Origin: Callaeas wilsoni
Lineage: Eukaryota > Chordata > Aves > Passeriformes > Callaeidae
Direction of reading: 5' to 3'
Assembly: GCA_013398955.1 (NCBI GenBank)
Contig: VWPU01012710.1
Coordinates: 124,001 to 188,000, forward strand
Length of the DNA stretch: 64,000 nt
The notes under the pieces were generated by a model. That model did not search any database. It was not told the DNA's origin and saw only the letters and a program-made list of their open reading frames with translations. A program made the position numbers and the translations under genes. Numbering within the stretch: position 1 is the stretch's first letter; each line of letters starts with the position of its first letter. This document shows positions 1 through 10,470 of the stretch, piece after piece.

Positions 1-514
1 AAACAATATCAGGGAGCAAGCAACACCACTGCCTTTGAAAGTTTCAAGTCTAGCAGCATCTTTTAAAACTCAGAAGATGGGGAATTATTTTGGATTTTGC
101 CGACTCTGAATTGCAAACCCAAATGATTAACCTCTCTGCTGGGCTCCCTGTTTCCAGGGGAAACAGCAGAAAGGACGATTTCTATGCTTAAATCTCTAAA
201 TCAGATTGCACAGAGTAGTGCTGGCAGGTGATAGCTGAGCAGAGGATACATCCTTTTGTCATCAAAACCTTACAAATTATTTATTTGATCAGGAAGGAAA
301 GCTGCAAAAGGCATCATATATTGATAGTTACTATTTCAGGGCAGGCTGCCATCCTTTCCAGTTGCTGTGAGGATAAAGGAACAACTCTTAAAATACACTC
401 AACTCTCCATACATTATATTTTTGGAGTGGATGAACATTGAACTTACAGCTCAGACCACAAAGCTACTACATCTCTCTGTAATGGATTTGTGCAGCGTAT
501 GATCCCGTCAGCTC
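1..514. other. Non-coding, nothing recognised
   Basis: Single-copy-looking AT-rich DNA. The only open frame of note (228-434, 68 codons) shows no domain, signal peptide or exon-like boundaries. I see no repeat, RNA gene or motif cluster here. Confidence 0.5.
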
Positions 515-740
515 TGCCCCAGAAACCCTGGGCTTGTTTTTTGGCTTTGCCACTGATCTTTTGTGTGAGTTTGGGCTAATCACTTTATCCTGTTGTGCCT
601 CCCTGTTCTCCCTTCCCTGCTGTTGCCCATCTTTGGCTACTTATGTACAGTGAGGATGTCTGAGAAGAGGGATTGGTTTCTGCTGTGTGCAGAAAATGTT
701 ATTTAGCATCCTGACTTTTGCTAAAGCTACTGCACAATTA
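515..740 (+). repeat. MIR-like (tRNA-derived amniote) SINE, degraded
   Basis: The stretch follows the layout of an amniote MIR-type SINE. A segment resembling the 'gtgtgactttgggcaa-tcactt' core is visible as gtgtgagtttgggctaatca (564-583). It is followed by a pyrimidine-rich 'tgcctccctgttctccc' segment, then a tail like 'ggctactta...gagggattggtttctgctgtgtg', similar to the 3' portion of reptile/bird MIR relatives. It is diverged and lacks clear ends. This is recognition from memory of the family, not an alignment. It could be chance pyrimidine-rich DNA, but the ordered similarity over about 200 bases favours a SINE. Confidence 0.5.
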
Positions 741-1504
741 AATAATAACAACATGCCTATCCATATACCTGTTTGTGTACCACCATCCAGTCCCAGCTGG
801 CACTGTGCATTTTGGGACCCATCTCCTCACAGAAACAGTTTACTGATGCTGAACAGTTTTCATGAGCTGGCTTAGGAAGAGTAATTTGAGCCTGCCCTGG
901 CTCCCCATTTGTCTCCAACACCCATCCAAAGCGTTCCTTCTAATCCTGGCTAGCATTATTGAAATTCTCACAATAACGGATCGTTTACCTGTGATTTTTA
1001 TGAGGATTTTATCATGCTAGTTTTTAGTGGAGGTTGATTTCTGGTTTTCATATGGCACTAGGAAAACCAGAAAATTCATAAACTACAAAGTGAACCCTTT
1101 ACTTACCATACAAGACTCCAAATACAGAGAAACCAGTACTGCTGTATTTTAAAGTCTCATTTCTTATTCAATCTCATTATTCTGGAGGGAAGTAGTGTTA
1201 GAGCACCTTGGGTTGTCACACTCCCGACCTGACAAAAACAAAGTCCCAAGGAGACAGAAAAGATTTCACATCTGGAACAAACTCATTCCAAAGGCAAATG
1301 GAGAGTCTTCCAAAGTATAACATGAATAATGTCTTCCACAAAGGCAGACACTGAGCCAAGTATCTCTCTCAGAGTGGCTAATACAAGCTGTGTGAAAGGA
1401 GAAAATAGGAACATGGAAAGTGTATCCGACTGTACTCTCCCAGCTTCCAGCAATGAAAGTTTCAGGGCTCTCCAGGCCCAGAGATTGTATCTGAGCCCTC
1501 ATAT

Positions 1505-1865
1505 TTAATAGGCTTTGTCAGCTCTATCCTCCTTGAACTTGTCTCTCTTTGAACTCATTTACAGTTCTGACCTCCACAACATCCTGTTGCAATGGGTTCC
1601 ACAATTAAATTATGCATTGTGTGAAAAAGTACTTCCTTTGTTTGTGTTAAACCTGCTATCTGACCATTGAACAGGGAAATTTTTACTCCTTGTATTGGGA
1701 ATTGTGAATATTCATTCCCTATTCCCTTTGATAATTTCATAGTCTTGATCGTATCTTCTTTCACCCATCTTTCATCCTAAAGATTTCTAGTCTCTACAAT
1801 CCCTTCTCATATATCATTCCACAATCCTGACTATTCCTCTTCCCACCTCTTAACCCATCCCCAAA
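1505..1865 (-). mobile_element. Old CR1-type LINE, truncated 3' end
   Basis: Read on the minus strand, the segment matches the 3'-terminal region of old amniote CR1 LINEs in order. It has a 'gtagagactagaaat' segment, 'caagactatgaaattat', a block around 1632-1670 containing 'gcaggtttaacacaaacaaa', 'ggaagtactttttcacacaa', 'gtggaacccattgcaacagg' and 'atgttgtggaggtcagaact', and finally 'gacaagttcaaggaggatag'. Only this 3' end is present, as usual for 5'-truncated CR1 copies. The 69-codon minus-strand frame at 1555-1764 lies inside it and is not a gene. No short 3'-terminal repeat or target duplication is clear. The similarity is to an old subfamily shared with turtles and crocodilians rather than a young bird CR1, so this is probably an ancient insertion. 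Confidence 0.75.
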
Positions 1866-4800
1866 CCCCCAAGGATACAAACTTCCTTCACTTCTTTGTG
1901 TTCTTCTGATTAAGATGCTTGGAAGTGAAAAAGCAGAAGCTGGACGAATCACATTGGTAAACGTTTTGTTGACACAACTCTTTGCATTACTTATTTTTTG
2001 ATTTTTTTTCTCTAAGATTTCATTTTCTAAGAATCAGGAGAATAAAATGTTTTCTTAAAACGTGGTCCCTTCCCTCAAAACTGATTCTAACTGCTAGAAA
2101 CTTTAAAAAAAAAAAACAAAACAAAACAAACAAGAAACCAAACAAGACAAAAAACCCAACCAAATATAGTATTTCCAAAATTTCATTATGGGCATTACAA
2201 AATCACCAACTAACAGAAATGCTGAGTGAAGGGTAGGTCCACAGAAGACAAGTTCTAGCAAAATGCAGTTTCATAGTCCTTGGAGTCCAGAGTTTATCAC
2301 GCAAGGTATTCACACATCTTGGTTACATTCCCTTTCCCTCCTGTAATACAGTAATACAGCTCCTTATTCCCCAGAGCTTTTTGAACTGGTATCATCTCAC
2401 CTGGAGCAAACGGGGAACAGCATCCACGTACTGAGCTACAGGTCTTTGGCCTGCTCCAGAGCCCTGCAGGGAGATCCACAGCCATCCCCTAATGTGTCCC
2501 TCTGCTTCTTTCTCCAAACTCCAGCTCAGTTTTCATTTTCTCCCCATGAAGACCATTGTAAGCATTTCCCTGCTGCAGATTTCAGAGCTTGCGGGGTGCA
2601 GTCACCTGGAGCTCCTTTTCCTGGATTGTGATAAATGAGCAACTTCACAGCATTTTCTACCTTTCAGACTTCAGGGACACCATTTGACTTGTCCAAAGCT
2701 TCACCTACTCTTTCCATGACTCGTAAAAGTCCTTCCTATTTTTGTTACTCTATGTATAATAGAAGCATATCAGTCCACGGCATCTCTCCAGGATTTTCTT
2801 TTGTCAAGGGGCAAAGAAACCTTTGAATACTTTATAGCAACCTCTGGGTCTTCTGTCAAGAAATTCCTTGTCATCTGTCAGAGAATCCTGCTTCCTCCTT
2901 AAAAGTTTCTTCTTTTGGATGTGAAATATTTCTGACTGTGGGGGCTTTGGGGGATTTTCTATACAGAAAGTTCCTATACCAGTCGTGCTTATACAATGTC
3001 AAAACTTCCCCCTAGTTCATTCTGCAGTCTCAGCTGCCACTTTGCAGCCTTCAGGTTTCCTTACTAGACTTTTAATTCTCTTGCTTTTTTCTGTTGCCTT
3101 TTTTATGCTTAGTGTATCGATTAAATGGGAACATGCACAAATAATTCCTCTTTGGCTGACAGCAGACCTTGCACAGCCTGACTCAAAAGATTAGGACTTA
3201 AAAATGCCACATCTGGACAGCCACAAGATGGGGACAAAACCCATAGGACCCTCCCTGAATAGGCCATACATTTTTGTAGGCATTAAACTAAAGTGTGAAG
3301 AATTCCTGTTACTCAAGTGTCTCCCTATTATGCATCTTCAAATATTGTAATTTTTTCCCAAATTTATAAATGTTCAATGTAGCATTATGGCATCTCTAGT
3401 CAGATAACACAACTATCGAAGTACCCTGCACTCCAATATAAATTCTTTGCATAATGCCAACACTCAGAAATTATTCTCTCTAATTTTCTCTCACACCAGG
3501 CTTTAGTGTGATTTAACAAAGTCAGAAGGTGGCAGGGGAATTTGTGCACCATCAAAAAAACATCCCCAAAAATCTCAGATAAAACTGAAACCATAGCAAG
3601 GATTTCAATACTTGTAACACAAAAGGTTTTCTGTCAACTGCTTTGCCAACGAAGTTCTATGTATTTCATGCTGTCCATAAATTTTCTGTTCCTCATAGGC
3701 CAGGGGTTTTGGCACAGGAAGAAAAGTATTTGTAGCTGGAGAAGCTGCAGCAAAGCTAGCCACAACCAGGAAAGCAGAGGAGATGGCTTGAAATTGTGTG
3801 AAATGAAATCTGAAGCTTCTTTTCCAATGACAAGCAGCAAAACATAACACTGCCAGTCACGATGCCATCTCTAGGGGTTGAGTCAAGTGTTGAGCTAAAT
3901 AGGACAAACTTCCACAAACTTTGGTTTCAAACTCTTGGCAAACTCCACCAAAAAGCTTTGCACCCCTTTCTGCTCACTTAGGGCATAAGAGTTGTCCCTA
4001 CCAATTTGAGAACCAAATCCTTATTACTTGAACCAGTGAAAATGTGAGGAAAATGTGAAAGGAGGATATTCTGTAACCCAGGAAACACAATCACAAGGGA
4101 CACAGGAGGCAGAAAATTTCAACCTAGAGGAGAAGGTAAGACTGAAATAATAGGTTTCTGTTCTCTTGGCAAAGCTGAAGCAGCTGAAAACATGAACTTG
4201 ATGAAGCAACCCAAACTACAGTGGAGAATAAGCAGCAGGAAGGAAAGAGGATGACTCCAAGGAGAAACAGTTGGTCCAGTTTCCAGCAGACCTTTGGAGA
4301 GGTGTTACCAAACGAGAAGACAAAAGACTGATCAGAGCAGGAACCAACAGCTGGGAGAAAATGAACAGATGAGGAAAGAGTACGTGTGATTATTTTGCAC
4401 ACGGTTAATGGGGGAGAAGAGGTCCTTGAACTTGTGTGGGGTGAGGTCACCATGGGTGACGTGAGCTCTGCAAAGCAGCACCATTGTTCTCCCTGAAGTC
4501 TTCCCCTCTGGACGGTCAAAAGAAAATAACTGTTTTCACCATCTTCGCTTTTAATTTCAAGACACGGTGATTCGGCTCCAGCTGTTTCCACACCCCGCTT
4601 TACATCCACGGTCCATGTGACCTTTCCTCCCTCCCCCACCTCCACCCATTTCCTCTCTGAGCTCTTCACAACAGCTTATACCAAACAATATTTAGCCCTA
4701 ATTCGTTCTTTCTCCATTTGGTTACTTCTCTCAGCTACAAAACACAAAATAGCCGCACTTCCCTAATGAGACAAACACAAAAACCTAATGAAAATATTGG

Positions 4801-7799
4801 CACTGCTAAATTCTTCTAATGTGAAAGTCAATGCTGCCCCAGCCCCCTCTCCCTCATTTTCCATCTCTAGCATATATATTATTAACCACCATTTTTATTT
4901 TGCTGCTTATGAAAGAATACATGGTCGATGTGATCTTGTGTCCCTGGGATTAGGAGTTAAGACATCCCCTATAAATCAGTGTAATCTTTGTAACAGGACA
5001 TTGTTGCATTGAGCATTCCTGTCTGTATGATGCATTTTCAATTACTCTACATGTTTTCTACTTAGTAAGCCAGCTTAATTCTTCGCTATGTCACAATATT
5101 AGAACATGTCCCAGGTTAGAAAAAAGGAGCAATCTTAGAGCCCTTGTAAGTTGTTTAGCCTCTGGCACTTATAAATCCAAAAACACAAGGGAAATCCCTT
5201 TTTCTTGCTTGTAATATGCCTTTAGATTTATTACTTAAAGAATCTGTTCACTTAATCCTCGGCTGAGGTCAGGGTTCATCTGCATTCTAATAAAGGTTTT
5301 AGTAAAAGTAAGACAAAACAAAAAAATGAAAGAGCTGTGTATGCCTGTATAAGCAAGCAATACTGCAGATAAAGTATATTCCCAAGTAAATTCTCCACCA
5401 GGAAAGAAAACGAAGCAGAGGAAAAAAAAAGCAGGATGCTTTAAATTACTCTACACAAATCCAGACCATCTATCTTGGGCTGCTCTCTTCGACAGCTTGG
5501 CCAGGGTGGGCAGGCAAGGCAGAGGCTAAAGAGCTCTTTAGGGACCAAATTACTGTTTCAAAATGGGCCTGCTGCTCCAAGGATATGACAATATTATCTG
5601 AGAAATGTTACAGACATTGTGTGTCCTTCAGAGTTCTGCTAACACATCTCCTGTGATTGGAGGCATGTGTCGTTACAAAAAAAAGAAAAAAAAAACACCA
5701 ACAAAAAACAAGAAAAGATGTTCATTATAAATAGTCTCAAGGATATCTGGATGTAGAATTAGGAAAATGATGAAAATATTGCTATGAAACTTATTAACAT
5801 TTTATGTTGATGATCACATTTGGATTTCCAGAAAACTAATGTACAGATTTTTTATGTTGTCTCTGTCTTTTCAGGGGGGCTTGTTTAATTTACTGAGTTT
5901 TGTTGTGGAATGAAACAGTCCTACAAATTCCCTAGGAGGTACAGTGAGAAAGAAAGAAGAAAGATGATGCAGAAAAGTTATCTTAGCCTGTATTCCTAAA
6001 AATTTGCATATGAATGAGCATGTCTGTACACCTGTGTGTGCAATAAAAAATATTTTTTTCATTATAACAAGTGCAAGAGCTCTGTTTGTTGAGGAAAGAT
6101 CTCAGAAAAATCTATATACTCCCTGGGTTCTAGCTGATTCCACTGAAATTCAGGCAAATGCAAGGCCACTGAAATCATGGCAAGTTCTGTATTCACAGCA
6201 GAAAGCTCCTGTAGGCACGGCACACATTCTGCACCTCAGCTTTCTGGTTTGGAACAGCTCTCCCCACAACCACCCCTCTGCAGAGACCTCGGGTGAAATC
6301 TGGGAACCTGGCTGGCAATGCACCGAGCAGGGTTTGCTGCAGGAACACAAGCAGACACTTTTATCAGAGAACTGCTTTAACACAAACGAGTACTCCACGT
6401 CCCACAAATACCTTGTGCAAATGCTACCAATACAAAATTCATCTGCCCTGCAGACAAAAGCACCTGCTCCTGGGTAGCATTTATAGGATTTCTCCTACTT
6501 CTCAACCCAGAGACAGCACAGAACCTATCACCCTCAGTGCTACAGGTGTTTCATCACCGATGAAAATCCAATTGCAGCTATCAGCACTAATTGTCATAGT
6601 GCTGTTAGACAGAACACCGAAGGTACAAATTAAACACAAGCACTCTGCCCTTCTTCCAGACACATTACAGCATGGAGCATCCCTCATCCATACAACTGGG
6701 ACACAAAGCAGGGCTTCTGAAGTGGGAGAGGGAGAATAGCGTGGTGCTCCACTTTTCCTGGGTCCTCCAGACTGCAGACCAAATTTCTAAGGAAAGGTGT
6801 GAACACGAAGCTGAGGCAACAAGAGAATTCCCCTATTTTTTTTTTTATTTTTTTTTTATTCACACCTGGCCTTGCCTTGCAGGTCCTGGGCCCTGATCCG
6901 GCACTGTCATGCTGCATTCAAACTGGAATTCTTCTCCATCAGTATAAGGAACCCAATGTAGGAACGTGGAACTAATGTAAAAGCTTTCCAGGGAAAGGAC
7001 TGCACTTAACCATGTTTTCCCCAGCACAAGCCTGTTATCTACAATAACAAACAAAATTTACATCCTTGAATTATACCAGGTGGAACAGTGATTTATTCAT
7101 CAGGTTAGGAAAATTGTGAAGCTGTCAGAGGGCACCTACTGTGAATGTTTGCACAGAACCATGTTCACCCCTGTTTACAAACAGAAGATAAGAGGATTCA
7201 GAGAGAAATTTCCATACCATAAGCATCTATTAAGACTGCTTGTTCTGCTGCTATATCACAAGTTCTTATTTCCATTTACTTCAGTCTGCAGAAAAAAAAT
7301 TCAATTTAGGAAAAAAAATTAAACAGATAAACCACTCTTCACAGGAGAAGATCTCCGCAATCAGATGCTGAGCTGGGAACACCATTCTCCTCACAGCAGC
7401 ATCGAGCCCTCCGTTCAGCACATGCTGGTATTGCAAATGGCCTTTCCTTCCTTTCCCAAGGCCAGAAACAGAACCCACTTAAGATAACCCATCCCCAAAT
7501 TCAGGTTTGGGGTTTTTTTACAGTTATGGGTACTGAAGGACTGGTTTGATTTCTTCTTGATCTGATCCATGACTAAGCCCATTTCTGTTCTTATACAGAT
7601 TTATACCACCCCTGACCTCCCTATCACTTCTGTTCATTGACAGCACAAGACATTAGGAGCAAGCACATCTTTTTCTTGCTCCTGTGTGTGGTCCTCAGTG
7701 GCACACACAGAGATTGAGGCCTTTTTATTGAGACTAAATCAGCCCCGTGAACTGAGCTGTCTTTGTCAGCTGGCACTGGGCCTCTCCAGAGCTCGGTGA
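1866..7799. other. Non-coding, largely featureless
   Basis: About 6 kb with no recognisable exon, RNA gene or intact mobile element. It contains A-rich patches (2101-2163, 5677-5715), short T/A runs near 6835-6860 and one perfect octamer (ATTTGCAT at 6002-6009). The largest open frame (minus strand, 4124-4669, 181 codons) has a serine- and cysteine-rich composition without any domain and overlaps other frames, so I treat it as chance. Some of this may be unrecognised old transposon sequence. Confidence 0.5.
2101..2163. repeat. A-rich (CAAA)n-like low-complexity tract
   Basis: A run of adenines grades into CAAAACAAAACAAAC-type repeats and then an AAAAAACCCAAC segment. Such tracts are common as poly-A-derived or microsatellite-like sequence in bird genomes, especially passerines. 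No SINE or LINE body is recognisable beside it. Confidence 0.7.
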
Positions 7800-8000
7800 G
7801 TGCATGATGAGACATTTTCACTACAATAATTGATTAGTGGAGAAGTGTGGGTTATATTAACACTTTGATACGATTACAAATTCAATTCCCCAACTCTTCG
7901 ATCAGGTAAATTCTTATCAATAAGAACACTTCCACTGCATATGAGCATGCAGTGAGATATTTCTGATTTTCTGGACATAGTTTAAATTACAACTCTTCCT
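7800..8000. promoter_or_regulatory. Putative conserved non-coding element
   Basis: AT-rich, repeat-free and without an open frame that looks coding. It carries homeodomain/GATA-like words (aattgattag near 7829, cttatcaataag near 7913) and an exact 8-bp inverted repeat CACTGCAT-6-ATGCAGTG at 7933-7954. This texture is typical of developmental enhancers in vertebrate gene deserts. No conservation could be tested, so the boundaries are approximate. Confidence 0.3.
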
Positions 8001-8376
8001 GGGAAGCAAATTATTCCTATTCTGGCCAGAGCTCATGCTCCAATCCCAAAAAGAGCTGGCTGCCTTCTCTTGGCTGCCTTTCCCCAACCTCTAAAGGCTT
8101 AACTCAAGCCACAAAAGTTAGTGTCTGGAAACCAAAGGCAATCACCCTTCTCCCGATTAAATCCCAAATTGCCATCTAAAGTTCCCCACATTCAGCTTTC
8201 CAATCCCCTTATTAGACTATTTTAAAAGCAAACCGCAGTGGGGTTCCAACAAAGACCACGTCTCATTGTTATAGGCTTGACTGTCAGTAACTAAAGATGT
8301 CACACATGCAGAGTGTGCCCTGTGATGAGCAACCGTGTCAAAGGAGGTTCTCTGTTAAAACACTGATACTTTAAGA

Positions 8377-8469
8377 GTGGGATTTTCAAAAGCACTCAGC
8401 ATTCACACAACTGTTCAATGGCAATGCTCCCCAGCTAGGGCAATATTGAACACTTTTGAAAATCCCATC
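8377..8469. mobile_element. Ancient palindromic MITE remnant
   Basis: The two ends are an imperfect inverted repeat. The left arm begins GTGGGATTTTCAAAAGCACT (8377-8396). The right arm, read on the other strand, begins ATGGGATTTTCAAAAGTGTT and ends at 8468. The word GGGATTTTCAAAAG with its mirror CTTTTGAAAATCCC is the hallmark I recall for an old, non-autonomous palindromic DNA transposon abundant in turtles and crocodilians and present as relics in birds. The middle is strongly diverged. I do not assign a database family name. Confidence 0.6.
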
Positions 8470-8849
8470 CTACATGTTTACACAGTCTTTTAATCATTTC
8501 TGTCCAGGCTGGCAGGCCCTGGGTGCCAGAGAAAGAAGAAAAGGATTTAACAAAGCAGAAATAAAAATAAGGAAAAATAGTATCTAATGTAAAACACCTC
8601 CTTTAATAAATTAAAGGGTAAAATAATTCACATTTTTAAACCCCCAAAGAAAGCTATTAGTCCAAAAAAACACCTAGAAATAAAGCAGTACTCCAATGGT
8701 ATCAAATAGTGCAGTCTGGATAAACGCTCAAATTCAAAGGCTTAATAACCAAACGAAAGAATACTGAGAATCGTTAGAAAGGAAGACAATGTGCTCTGTA
8801 ACATTAGAGAGAGCTGATTAAATGGGCAGTTTGTTCTACAATTTGGTCA

Positions 8850-9110
8850 GTGGCATTTTGGCATTACAGTATAAATGGGTGAGGATTAAGTAATTTCTCA
8901 GCTTTCCTTGGCAGAGTCTTTTATTATTTACACTATTTACTTCAGGGAAGTCTTGGCATATGTCATATTTATCTTGCTGAAAAATGGGCCCGTAAATGCA
9001 TATCACCTCTTGAACAAAGCAAAGCATTGTGATACTAATTTGGCTCATGAAGTGCGTAATTCAGCCTCTCTGCACAGGGGCAACATTTGTCTCCTGCTTT
9101 ATTAAACAAC
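8850..9110. promoter_or_regulatory. Putative conserved non-coding element with paired SOX-like sites
   Basis: Repeat-free AT-rich block. AACAAAG (9013-9019) and CATTGTG (9025-9031) form an inverted pair of SOX-type motifs separated by five bases, the geometry used by dimerising SOXE proteins, though the exact preferred spacing may differ. Other words include ttattatttacactatttac (8929-8948) and gcgtaattc (9053-9061). A 65-codon frame at 8908-9105 and an opposing 70-codon frame overlap here and have no protein features. The regulatory role is inferred from texture and motifs. Confidence 0.35.
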
Positions 9111-9999
9111 TATAAACCCATTTTTTTCACTTGGTACTGAAACAGGCCAGGCCACTGCCACACGCACATTGGCCTTCTGGAGGGCTGCGTGCACACAGGA
9201 ATTCCATCTTTCAGCACCCACCAGCACGTGAACACTGACAGGACTGCAAGACCAAAGGGGATGTTTGGATCAAGCCTCTCCAGCAGCTGGGATAACAGGG
9301 AGACAAGTCCTCAGACAAGCAAATAGAAACTCCCTGCTAACCTCTCTTCTACATTCCCTCAACAATCAGCTTTTCCCACCCGGAATTCTCAGCTCAAGCA
9401 ACACCTCTTGCTGCAAAGGGTTTGTCCTGCCAGCCCAGCCAACGAGATGTGGCTCCAGAGGGGCAGGGCACAGGCTGAGCACAGAGCCTGCACGTTTCAC
9501 AGGGATGATTTGTGAAACACCCACACTCCCCAACGCAGCAACACGCAGGAGCATCACCAACTGCACCTCCTGGCAAAAACCCCCTCTCACACCAACAGAA
9601 ATGCACAGTTTAATACCCACGGCATCCAGATTTGTCATGTCACCGCAGATTACAGTGTTTTACTTCTCAGTAGCCACATCTCTGAACACCACTGCCCCCC
9701 ACCAAGAGCTCTTTCGTGCTTCATTTCAGACCATAAGTGAGATCTTCACTACCCCAACCACAACGTGTTCTAGGAGCTCGACACCTGCCTGGTGTTTACC
9801 ACCACATGCACTATGAAATACATAAAAGTGCTGTACAGGAATGGGGAAAAAAAGAGACGGGGAAGAGGAAATACAAAAAGGCGACTTCCAATTATGAAGC
9901 TCTTTTTCTAAAGCAGACATTATATACACAAGTGGTTTAAGAGTAATTTGATATTACAGAGCAACCAAGTATGGGGAAAGGAGGAATGATGTGTGCAGC
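9111..9999. other. Non-coding, nothing recognised
   Basis: Moderately GC-richer DNA with overlapping open frames on both strands (183 codons + at 9265-9816, 90 codons - at 9366-9638). The predicted peptides have no domain, the frames lack splice-like ends, and both strands are open over the same bases, which points to stop-poor composition rather than coding. No repeat recognised. Confidence 0.5.
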
Positions 10000-10470
10000 T
10001 TACAAATGCAGAGAATAAATACACATTTTTAGTGAATTGAGAGTGTTTAAAATAATTTCACAGACAAGATTCACTTATCACCACAGGTGGCCTGTGTAAT
10101 AGATGTTTTAGTTGAAGATGCAAAAATTCGAAGTAGCAGGAATTGTTGATTACAAGCAAGAGTGTTTGCACTTAAAATCCTATCAAAACTGATCTTTGTA
10201 AGCAAATAATATTAGACTAATCTATTCTCCAGAGGTTATTAAGTGCGTAGGCAGAAAACAGCATTGTCATAATGTTAATTAATTTGAACAAATGGAGTAA
10301 GGGGGAAAGGAGCTGCTTTTATGGAAGTTTCTCATTTTATCTTCAGAAATACGTTAGACCAAGAGCTGATCATACTAATAAATACCTAGGTTTTAAGGGT
10401 TGTTTTCCATGAGAAGGATTATGCAAATACTAACTTTACACGCAGAACTATTGTGATTTATATTCTAAGT
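10000..10470. promoter_or_regulatory. Putative conserved non-coding element (E-box, homeodomain, octamer motifs)
   Basis: AT-rich, repeat-free block with CAGGTG E-box (10084-10089), TTAATTAA (10275-10282) followed by a SOX-like gaacaaatgg, and a perfect POU octamer ATGCAAAT (10421-10428). The stretch gttgattacaagcaagagtg and the long run without low-complexity sequence look like a conserved enhancer. No coding frame spans it. The call rests on motif density and texture only. Confidence 0.4.

Noticed and set aside
1555..1764. 69-codon minus-strand frame as a gene
   Set aside because: It lies inside the 3' end of the CR1 fragment, which is normally non-coding in these copies.
4124..4669. 181-codon minus-strand frame
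   Set aside because: No recognisable domain, no splice or promoter context, and composition typical of chance translation.
9265..9816. 183-codon plus-strand frame
   Set aside because: Opposing frames are open over the same bases; low-information Ser/Thr/Pro-rich peptide with no family resemblance.
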